This document shows positions 51,971 to 63,407 of a DNA stretch of 64,000 bases, piece after piece; within the stretch, counting starts at the first letter, position 1; the number at the start of each line of letters is the position of its first letter. Location of the stretch: assembly GCA_964016885.1 (NCBI GenBank), contig OZ024740.1, forward strand, positions 8,514,450 to 8,578,449, written 5' to 3'. The notes below the pieces were generated by a model. That model worked only from the letters and a program-made list of their open reading frames with translations, did not search any database and had not been told where the DNA came from. Made by a program: the position numbers and the translations under genes. Source of the DNA: Eledone cirrhosa (Eukaryota > Mollusca > Cephalopoda > Octopoda > Eledonidae).

Positions 51971-54900
51971 TATATCAGTTTCTAATGGTATGTCAGTTTC
52001 GATTGGTATATCAGTTTTGATTTGTATATGAGTTCCTATAGCTATATCAGTTTCTATTGGTATGTCAGTTTCTATTGGTATATCAGCTTCGATTGGTATA
52101 TCAGTTTCTATTGGTATATCAGTTTCTATTGGTATGTCAGTTTTGATTGGTATGTCAGTTTCGATTTGTATGTCAGTTTCGATTGGTATATCAGTTTTGA
52201 TTGGTATGTCAGTTTCAATTGATATGTCAGTTTCGATTGCTATATCAGTTCCGATTGGTATGTCAGTTTCGATTGGTATATCAGTTTCGATTGGTATGTC
52301 AGTTTTGATTGGTATGTCAATTTCGATTGGTATATCAGTTTCGATTAGTATGTCACTTTCTATTGGTATGTCAGTTTCGATTGGTATGTCTGTTTCTATT
52401 GATATATCAGTTTCGATTGTTATATCAGTTTTGATTGGTATATCAGTTTCGATTGGTATGTCAGTTTCTATTGGTATATCAGTTTCTATTGGTATGTCAG
52501 TTTTGATTGGTATATCAGTTTTGAATGGTATGTCAGTTTCGATTGGTATGTCAGTTTCGATTGGTATATCAGTTTCGATTGGTATGTCATTTTCGATTGG
52601 TACGTAAATTTCGATTGGTATATTAGTTTCTATTGGTATGTCAGTTTCAATTAGTATATTAATTTCTATTGGTACGTCAGTTTCGATTGGTATATCAGTT
52701 TTGATTTGTATATGAGTTCCTATAGCTATATCAGTTTCTATTGGTATGTCAGTTCCGATTGGTATGTAAGTTTCGATTAGCATATCAGTTTCGATTGGTA
52801 TGTCAGTTTCAATTGGTATATCAGTTTCGATTGGTATGTCAGTTTCGATTGATATGTCAGTTTCGATTGGTATATCAGTTCCGATTGATATGTCAGTTTC
52901 GATTGGTATGTCAGTTTCGATTGGTATATCAGTTTAGATTGGTATGTCAGTTTCGATTGGTACGTAAATTTCGATGGGTATATTAGTTTCTATTGGTATG
53001 TCAGTTTCAATTAGTATATCAGTTTCTATTGGTATGTCAGTTTCTATTGGTATATCAGTTTCGATTGGTATGTCAGTTTCTATTAGTATATCAGTTTCTA
53101 TAGGTATATCAGTTTCTATTGGTATATCAGTTTCGATTGGTATATCAGTTTCTATTGGTATGTCAGTTTCGATTGGAATGTCAGTTTCTATTGTTATATC
53201 AGTTTCGATGGATACATCAGTTTCAATTAGTATGTCAGTTTCTACTGGTATGTCAGTTTCGATTAGTATATCAGTTTCTATTGGTATGTCAGTTTCGATT
53301 GGTATATCAGTTTCGATTGGTATGTCAGTTTCGATTAGTATATCAGTTTCTATTGGTATGTCAGTTTCTATTGATATATCAGCTTCGATTGGTATATCAG
53401 TTTCGATTAGTATGTCAGTTTGTATTGGTATGTCTGTTTTGATTGGTATATCAGTTTCGATTGGTATGTCAGTTTCAATTGGTATGTCAGTTTCGATTGG
53501 TATGTCAGTTTCGATTGGTATATCAGTTTCGATTGGTATGTCAGTTTTTATTGGTATGTCAATTTCGATTGGTATATCAGTTTCGATTAGTATGTCAGTT
53601 TCGATTGGTATGTCTGTTTCTATTGATATATCATTTTCGATTGTTATATCAGTTTTGATTGGTATATCAGTTTCGATTGGTATGTCAGTTTCTATTGGTA
53701 TATCAGTTTCTATTGGTAGGTCAGTTTCTATTGGTATGTCAGTTTCGATTGGTATATCAGTTTCGATTGGTATGTCAGTTTCGATTAGTATGTCAGTTTC
53801 GATTGGTATGTCTGTTTCTATTGATATATCATTTTCGATTGGTATATCACTTTTGAATGGTATCTCAGTTTCGATTGGTATGTCAGTTTCGATTGGTATA
53901 TCAGTTCCGATTGGTATGTCAGTTTAGATTGGTATGTCAGTTTCGATTGGTATATCAGTTTCGATTGGTATGTCAGTTTCGATTGGTACGTAAATTTCGA
54001 TGGGTATATTAGTTTCTATTGGTATGTCAGTTTCAATTAGTATATCAGTTTCTATTGGTATGTTAGTTTCGATTGGTATATCAGTTTTGATTTGTATATG
54101 AGTTCCTATAGCTATATCAATTTCTATTGGTATGTCAGTTTCAATTGGTATGTAAGTTTCGATTAGTACATCAGTTCCTATTGGTATGTCAGTTTCTATT
54201 GGTATATCAGCTTTGATTGGTATATAAGTTTCGATTAGTGTGTTAGTTTCTATTGGTATGTCAGTTTTGATTGGTATATCAGTATCGATTGGTATGTCAG
54301 TTTCGATTGGTATGTCAGTTTCGATTGGTATGTCAGTTCCGATTGGTATGTCAATTTCGATTGGTATATCAGTTTCTATTGGTATGTCAGTTTCGATTGG
54401 TATGTCAGTTTCTACTGGTATATCAGTTTCGATTGATATATCAGTTTCGATTAGTATATCAGTTTCTACTGGTATGTCAGTTTCGATTAGTATATCTGTT
54501 TCTATTGGTATGTCAGTTTCGATTGGTATATCAGTTTTGATTCGTATATCAGTTCCTATTGCTATATCAGTTTCAATTGGTATGTAAGTTTCGATTGGTA
54601 TATCAGTTTCGATGGGTATGTCAGTTTCAATTCGTGTATTAGTTTTGATTGGTATGTCAATTTCAATTAGTATATCAGTTTCTATTGGTATATCAGTTTC
54701 GATTGGTATGTCAGTTTCTATTGGTATATCAGTTTCGATGGATACATCAGTTTCGATTAGTATGTCAGTTTCTACTGGTATGTCAGTTTGGATTGGTATG
54801 TCAGTTTCGATTGGTATATCAGTTTCGATTAGTATGTTAGTTTCAATTGGAATATCAGTTTCGATTGGTATATCAGTTTCGACTGGTAGATAAGTTTCGA

Positions 54901-57900
54901 TTAGTATAATCAGTTTCTATTGGTATGTCAGTTTCTATTGGAATATCAGTATCGATTGGTATATCAGTTTCGATTAGTATGTCAGTTTCTATTGGTATGT
55001 TAGTTTCGATTAGTATATCAGTTTCTATTGGTATGTCAGTTTCGATCGGTATGTCAGTTTCTATTGGTATATCAGTTTCTATTGGTATGTCAGTTTTGAT
55101 TGGTATGTCAGTTTCGATTGGTATGTCAGTTTCGATTGGTATATCAGTTTCGATTGGTATGTCAGTTTCGATTGGTATATCAGTTTCAATTAGTATGTCA
55201 GTTTCTATTGGTATGTTAGTTTCGATTAGTATATCACTTTCTATTGGTATATCAGTTTCTATTGGTATGTCAGTTTTGATTGGTATGTCAGTTTCGATTG
55301 CTATATCAGTTCCGATTGGTATGTCAGTTTCGATTGGTATGTCAGTTTCGATTGGTATATCAGTTTCGATTGGTATGTCAGTTTTGATTGGTATGTCAAT
55401 TTCGATTGGTATATCAGTGTCGATTAGTATGTCAGTTTCTATTGGTATGTTAGTTTCGATTAGTATATCACTTTCTGTTGGTATGTCAGTTTCGATTGGT
55501 ATGTCTGTTTCTATTGATATATCAGTTTCGATTGTTATATCAGATTTGATTGGTATATCAGTTTCGATTGGTATGTCAGTTTCTATTGGTATATCAGTTT
55601 CTATTGGTATGTCAGTTTTGATTCGTATATCAGTTTTGAATGGTATGTCAGTTTCGATTGGTATGTCAGTTTCGATTGGTATATCAGTTTCGATTGGTAT
55701 GTCAGGTTCGATTGGTACGTAAATTTCGATGGGTATATTAGTTTCTATTGGTATGTCAGTTTCAATTAGTATATCAATTTCTATTGGTATGTCAGTTTCG
55801 ATTGGTATATCAGTTTTGATTTGTATATGAGTTCCTATAGCTATATCAGTTTCTATTGGTATGTCAGTTCCGATTGGTATGTAAGTTTCGATTAGTATAT
55901 CAGTTTCTATTGGTATGTCCGTTTCGATTGGTATGTCAGTTTCAATTGGTATATCAGTTTCGATTGGTATGTCAGTTTCGATTGGTATATCAGTTTATAT
56001 TGGTATGTCAGTTTCGATTGGTACGTAAATTTCAATGGGTATATTAGTTTCTATTGGTATGTCAGTTTCAATTAGTATATCAGTTTGTATTGGTATGTCA
56101 GTTTCAATTAGTATATTAGTTTCGATTGGTATGTCAATTTCAATTAGTATATCAGTTTCTATAGGTATGTCTGTTTCTATTGGTATATCAGTTTCGATTG
56201 GTATGTCAGTTTCTATTAGTATATCAGTTTCTATAGGTATATCAGTTTCTATTGGTATATCAGTTTCGATTGGTATATCAGTTTCTATTGGTATGTCAGT
56301 TTCGATTGGAATGTCAGTTTCTATTGTTATATCAGTTTCGATGGATACATCAGTTTCGATTAGTATGTCAGTTTCTACTGGTATGTCAGTTTCGATTAGT
56401 ATATCAGTTTCTATTGGTATGTCAGTTTCGATTGGTATATCAGTTTCGATTGGTATGTCAGTTTCGATTAGTATATCAGTTTCTATTGGTATGTCAGTTT
56501 CTATTGATATATCAGCTTCGATTGGTATATCAGTTTCGATTAGTATGTCAGTTTGTATTGGTATGTCTGTTTTGATTGGTATATCAGTTTCGATTGGTAT
56601 GTCAGTTTCGATTGGTATGTCAATTTCGATTGGTATATCAGTTTCGATTAGTATGTCAGTTTCGATTGGTATGTCTGTTTCTATTGATATATCATTTTCG
56701 ATAGTTATATCAGTTTTGATTGGTATATCAGTTTCGATTGGTATGTCAGGTTCGATTGGTACGTAAATTTCGATGGGTATATTAGTTTCTATTGGTATGT
56801 CAGTTTCAATTAGTATATCAATTTCTATTGGTATGTCAGTTTCGATTGGTATATCAGTTTTGATTTGTATATGAGTTCCTATAGCTATATCAGTTTCTAT
56901 TGGTATGTCCGTTTTGATTGGTATGTCAGTTTCGATTGATATGTTAGTTTTGATTGGTATATCAGTTCCGATTGGTATGTCAGTTTCGATTGGTATGTCA
57001 GTTTCGATTGGTATATCAGTTTAGATTGGTATGTCAGTTTCGATTGGCACGTAAATTTCAATGGGTATATTAGTTTCTATTGGTATGTCAGTTTCAATTA
57101 GTATATCAGTTTCTATTGGTATGTCAGTTTCAATTAGTATATTAGTTTCGATTGGTATGTCAGTTTCTATTAGTATATCAGTTTCTATAGGTATATCAGT
57201 TTTTATTGGTATATCAGTTTCGATTGGTATATCAGTTTCTATTGGTATGTCAGTTTCGATTGGTATGTCAGTTTCTATTGTTATATCAGTTTCGATGGAT
57301 ACATCAGTTTCGATTAGTATGTCAGTTTCTACTGGTATGTTAGTTTCGATTAGTATATCAGTTTCTATTGGTATGTCAGTTTCGATTGGTATATCAGTTT
57401 CGATTGGTATGTCAGTTTCGATTGGTATGTCTGTTTCTATTGATATATCAGTTTCGATTGTTATATCAGTTTTGATTGGTATATCAGTTTCGATTGGTAT
57501 GTCAGTTTCTATTGGTATATTAGTTTCTATTGGTATGTCAGTTTTGATTGGTATATCAGTTTTGAATGGTATGTCAGTTTCGATTGGTATGTCAGTTTCG
57601 ATTGGTATATCAGTTTCGATTGGTATGTCAGTTTCGATTGGTACGTAAATTTCGATTGGTATATTAGTTTCTATTGGCATGTCAGTTTCAATTAGTATAT
57701 CAATTTCTATTGGTACGTCAGTTTCGATTTGTATATCAGTTTTGATTTGTATATGAGTTTCTATAGCTATATCAGTTTCTATTGGTATGTCAGTTCCGAT
57801 TGGTATGTAAGTTTCGATTAGTATATCAGCTTCTATTGGTATGTCCGTTTCGATTGGTATGTCAGTTTCAATTGGTATATCAGTTTCGATTGGTATGTCA

Positions 57901-58448
57901 GTTTCGATTGATATGTCAGTTTCGATTGGTATATCAGTTCCGATTGGTATGTCAGTTTCGATTGGTATGTCAGTTTCGATTGGTATATCAGTTTAGATTG
58001 GTATGTCAGTTTCGATTGGTACGTAAATTTCGATGGGTATATTAGTTTCTATTGGTATGTCAGTTTCAATTAGTATATCAGTTTCTATTGGTATGTCAGT
58101 TTCAATTAGTATATTAGTTTCGATTGGTATGTCAATTTCAATTAGTATATCAGTTTCTATAGGTATGTCTGTTTCTATTGGTATATCAGTTTCGATTGGT
58201 ATGTCAGTTTCTATTAGTATATCAGTTTCTATAGGTATATCAGTTTCTATTGGTATATCAGTTTCGATTGGTATATCAGTTTTGATTGGTATATCAGTTT
58301 TGAATGGTATGTCAGTTTCGATTGGTATGTCAGTTTCGATTGGTATATCAGTTCCGATTGGTATGTCAGTTTAGATTGGTATGTCAGTTTCGATTGGTAT
58401 ATCAGTTTCGATTGGTATGTCAGTTTCGATTGGTATATCAGTTTTGAT
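51971..58448 (+). repeat. Satellite stretch with shuffled short cassettes
   Basis: Satellite lacking a single dominant long period. Recurrent cassettes begin at ATGGGTATATTAGTTTC after a TACGTAAATTTC monomer (near 52974, 56035, 57061 and 58033). They share series of variant monomers at spacings such as 3,061 then 3,133 bp, which differ by 72 bp (4 x 18). No non-satellite sequence is present. Confidence 0.82.
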
Positions 58449-60392
58449 TTGTATATGAGTTCCTATAGCTATATTAGTTTCTATTGGTATGTCAGTTTCT
58501 ATTGGTATATCAGCTTCGATTGGTATATCAGTTTCTATTGGTATATCAGTTTCTATTGGTATGTCAGGTTCGATTGGTACATAATTTCGATGGGTATATT
58601 AGTTTCTATTGGTATGTCAGTTTCAATTAGTATATCAGTTTCTATTGGTATGTCAGTTTCGATTGGTATATCAGTTTTGATTTGTATATGAGTTCCTATA
58701 GCTATATCAGTTTCTATTGGTATGTCAGTTTCTATTGGTATATCAGCTTCGATTGGTATATCAGTTTCTATTGGTATATCAGTTTCTATTGGTATGTCAG
58801 TTTTGATTGGTATGTCAGTTTCAATTGATATGTCAGTTTCGATTGCTATATCAGTTCCGATTGGTATGTCAGTTTCGATTGGTATGTCAGTTTCGATTGG
58901 TATATCGGTTTCGATTGGTATGTCAGTTTCTATTGGTATGTTAGTTTCGATTAGTATATGACTTTCTGTTGGTATGTCAGTTTCGATTGGTATGTCTGTT
59001 TCTATTGATATATCAGTTTCGATTGTTATATCAGTTTTGATTGGTATATCAGTTTCGATTGGTATGTCAGTTTCTATTGGTATATCAGTTTCTATTGGTA
59101 TGTCAGTTTTGATTCGTATATCAGTTTTGAATGGTATGTCAGTTTCGATTGGTATGTCAGTTTCGATTGGTATATCAGTTTCGATTGGTATGTCAGTCTC
59201 GATTGGTACGTAAATTTCGATGGGTATATTAGTTTCTATTGGTATGTCAGTTTCAATTAGTATATCAATTTCTATTGGTATGTCAGTTTCGATTGGTATA
59301 TCAGTTTCGATTTGTATATGAGTTCCTATAGCTATATCAGTTTCAATTGGTATGTAAGTTTCGATTGGTATATCAGTTTCGATGGGTATGTCAGTTTCAA
59401 TTAGTATATTAGTTTCGATTGGAATGTCAATTTCAATTAGTATATCAGTTTCTATTGGTATATCAGTTTCGATTGGTATGTCAGTTTCTATTAGTATATC
59501 AGTTTCTATAGGTATGTCAGTTTCTATTGGTATATCAGTTTCGATTGGTATGTTAGTTACTATAGGTATATCAGTTTCGATGGATACATCAGTTTCGATT
59601 AGTATGTCAGTTTCAACTGGTATGTCAGTTTGGATTGGTATGTCAGTTTCGATTGGTATGTCAGTTTCGATTGGTATGTCAATTTCGATTGGTATATCAG
59701 TTTCGATTAGTATGTTAGTTTCAATTGGAATATCAGTTTCGATTGGTATATCAGTTTCGACTGGTATATCAGTTTCGATTAGTATAATCAGTTTCTATTG
59801 GTATGTCAGTTTCTATTGGTATATCAGTACCGATTGGTATATCAGTTTCGATTAGTATGTCAGTTTCTATTCGTATGTTAGTTTCGATAAGTATATCAGT
59901 TTCTATCGGTATGTCAGTTTCGATTGATATGTCAGTTTCCATTGGTATATCAGTTCCGATTAGTATGTCAGTTTCGATTGGTATATCAGTTTCAATTGGT
60001 ATGTCAGTTTTGATTGGTATGTCAGTTTCGATTGGTATGTCAATTTCGATTGGTATATCAGTTTCGATTGGTATGTCAATTTCGATTGGTATATCAGTTT
60101 CGATTAGTATGTCAGTTTCTATTGGTATGTTAGTTTCGATTAGTATATCACTTTCTATTTGTATGTCAGTTTCGATTGGTATGTCTGTTTCTAATGGTAT
60201 ATCAGTTTTGATTGGTATATCAGTTTTGATTGGTATATCAGTTTTGAATGGTATGTCAGTTTCGATTGGTATGTCAGTTTCGATTGGTATATCAGTTCCG
60301 ATTGGTATGTCAGTTTAGATTGGTATGTCAGTTTCGATTGGTATATCAGTTTCGATTGGTATGTCAGTTTCGATTGGTATATCAGTTTTGAT

Positions 60393-61544
60393 TTGTATAT
60401 GAGTTCCTATAGCTATATCAGTTTCTATTGGTATGTCAGTTTCTATTGGTATATCAGCTTCGATTGGTATATCAGTTTCTATTGGTATATCAGTTTCTAT
60501 TGGTATGTCAGGTTCGATTGGTACGTAATTTCGATGGGTATATTAGTTTCTATTGGTATGTCAGTTTCAATTAGTATATCAGTTTCTATTGGTATGTCAG
60601 TTTCGAATGGTATATCAGTTTTGCTTTGTATATGAGTTCCTATAGCTATATCATTTTCTATTGGTATGTCAGTTTCTATTGGTATATCAGCTTCGATTGG
60701 TATATCAGTTTCTATTGGTATATCAGTTTCTATTGGTATGTCAGTTTTGATTGGTATGTCAGTTTCGATTTGTATGTCAGTTTCGATTGGTATATCAGTT
60801 TCGATTGGTATGTCAGTTTCGATTGGTATGTCAATTTCGATTGGTATATCAGTTTCGATTAGTATGTTAGTTTCAATTGGAATATCAGTTTCGATTGGTA
60901 TATCAGTTTCGACTGGTATATCAGTTTCGATTAGTATACTCAGTTTCTATTGGTATGTCAGTTTCTATTGGTATATCAGTACCGATTGGTATATCAGTTT
61001 CGATTAGTATGTCAGTTTCTATTCGTATGTTAGTTTCGATAAGTATATCAGTTTCTATCGGTATGTCAGTTTCGATTGATATGTCAGTTTCCATTGGTAT
61101 ATCAGTTCCGATTAGTATGTCAGTTTCGATTGGTATATCAGTTTCAATTGGTATGTCAGTTTTGATTGGTATGTCAGTTTCGATTGGTATGTCAATTTCG
61201 ATTGGTATATCAGTTTCGATTGGTATGTCAATTTCGATTGGTATATCAGTTTCGATTAGTATGTCAGTTTCTATTGGTATGTTAGTTTCGATTAGTATAT
61301 CACTTTCTATTTGTATGTCAGTTTCGATTGGTATGTCTCTTTCTAATGGTATATCAGTTTCGATTGGTATATCAGTTTTGATTGGTATATCAGTTTTGAA
61401 TGGTATGTCAGTTTCGATTGGTATGTCAGTTTCGATTGGTATATCAGTTCCGATTGGTATGTCAGTTTAGATTGGTATGTCAGTTTCGATTGGTATATCA
61501 GTTTCGATTGGTATGTCAGTTTCGATTGGTATATCAGTTTTGAT
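60393..61544 (+). repeat. 1,152-bp tandem duplication, copy 1
   Basis: Runs from one GTATATGAG marker to the same marker at 61545 and equals 64 monomers. It includes the 233-bp cassette (marker again at 60626) and a variant of the 19-bp monomer reading TATACTCAG near 60937. The following copy keeps the cassette (markers 61545 and 61778) and then diverges in order. Confidence 0.78.
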
Positions 61545-62327
61545 TTGTATATGAGTTCCTATAGCTATATCAGTTTCTATTGGTATGTCAGTTTCTATTG
61601 GTATATCAGCTTCGATTGGTATATCAGTTTCTATTGGTATATCAGTTTCTATTGGTATGTCAGGTTCGATTGGTACGTAATTTCGATGGGTATATTAGTT
61701 TCTATTGGTATGTCAGTTTCAATTAGTATATCAGTTTCTATTGGTATGTCAGTTTCGATTGGTATATCAGTTTTGATTTGTATATGAGTTCCTATAGCTA
61801 TATCATTTTCTATTCGTATGTCAGTTTCTATTGGTATATCAGCTTCGATTGGTATATCAGTTTCTATTGGTATATCAGTTTCTATTGGTATGTCAGTTTT
61901 GATTGGTATGTCAGTTTCGATTTGTATGTCAGTTTCGATTGGTATATCAGTTTCGATTGGTATGTCAGTTTCAATTGATATGTCAGTTTCGATTGCTATA
62001 TCAGTTCCGATTGGTATGTCAGTTTCGACTGGTATGTCAGTTTCGATTGGTATGTAAGTTTCGATTAGTATATCAGTTTCTAATGGTATATCACTTTAGA
62101 TTGGTATGTCAGCTTCGATTGGTACGTAAATTTCAATGGGTATATTAGTTTCTATTGGTATGTCAGTTTCAATTAGTATATCAGTTTCTATTGGTATGTC
62201 AGTTTCAATTAGTATATTAGTTTCGATTGGTATGTCAGTTTCTATTAGTATATCAGTTTCTATAGGTATATCAGTTTTTATTGGTATATCAGTTTCGATT
62301 GGTATATCAGTTTCTATTGGTATGTCA

Positions 62328-63407
62328 GTTTCGATTGGTATGTCAGTTTCTATTGTTATATCAGTTTCGATGGATACATCAGTTTCGATTAGTATGTCAG
62401 TTTCTACTGGTATGTTAGTTTCGATTAGTATACCAGTTTCTATTGGTATGTCAGTTTCGATTGGTATATCAGTTTCGATTGGTATGTCAGTTTCGATTAG
62501 TATATCAGTTTCTATTGGTATGTCAGTTTCTATTGATATATCAGCTTCGATTGGTATATCAGTTTCGATTAGTATGTCAGTTTGTATTGGTATGTCTGTT
62601 TTGATTGGTATATCAGTTTCGATTGGTATGTCAGTTACGATTGGTATATCAGTTCCGATTGGTATGTCAGTTTCGATTGGTATGTCAGTTTCGATTGGTA
62701 TATCAGTTTCGATTGGTATGTCTGTTTCTATTGATATATCATTTTCGATTGTTATATCAGTTGTGATTGGTATATCAGTTTCGATTGGTATGTCAGATTC
62801 TATTGGTATATCAGTTTCTATTGGTATGTCAGTTTTGATTGGTATATCACTTTTGAATGGTATCTCAGTTTCGATTGGTATGTCAGTTTCTATTGTTATA
62901 TCAGTTTCGATGGATACATCAGTTTCGACTAGTATGTCAGTTTCTACTGGTATGTTAGTTTCGATTAGTATATCAGTTTCTATTGGTATGTCAGTTTCGA
63001 TTGGTATATCAGTTTCGATTGGTATGGCAGTTTCAATTAGTATATCAGTTTCTATTGGTATGTCAGTTTCTATTGATATATCATCTTCGATTGTTATATC
63101 AGTTTCGATCAGTATGTCAGTTTGTATTGGTATGTCTGTTTTGATTGGTATATCAGTTTCGATTGGTATGTCAGTTTCGATTGGTATGTCAGTTTCGATT
63201 GGTATATCAGTTCCGATTGGTATGTCAGTTTCGATTGGTATGTCAGTTTCGATTGGTATATCAGTTTCGATTAGTATGTCAGTTTCTATTGGTATGTTAG
63301 TTTCGATTAGTATATCACTTTTGATTGGTATGTCTGTTTCTATTGATATATCATTTTCGATTGTTATATCAGTTTTGATTGGTATATCAGTTTCGATTAG
63401 TATGTCA
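62328..63407 (+). repeat. Local duplication of about 540 bp
   Basis: The ordered series TCTATTGTTATATC, GATGGATACATC, TTTCTACTGG and GTTTGTATTGG occurs twice. The TGGATACATC units are at 62371 and 62911, 540 bp (30 x 18) apart. Further along, the TTTTGAATGG units at 62851 and 63463 are 612 bp apart, so one copy gained four monomers. The equivalent place at 50779-51690 has the series once. Confidence 0.75.
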
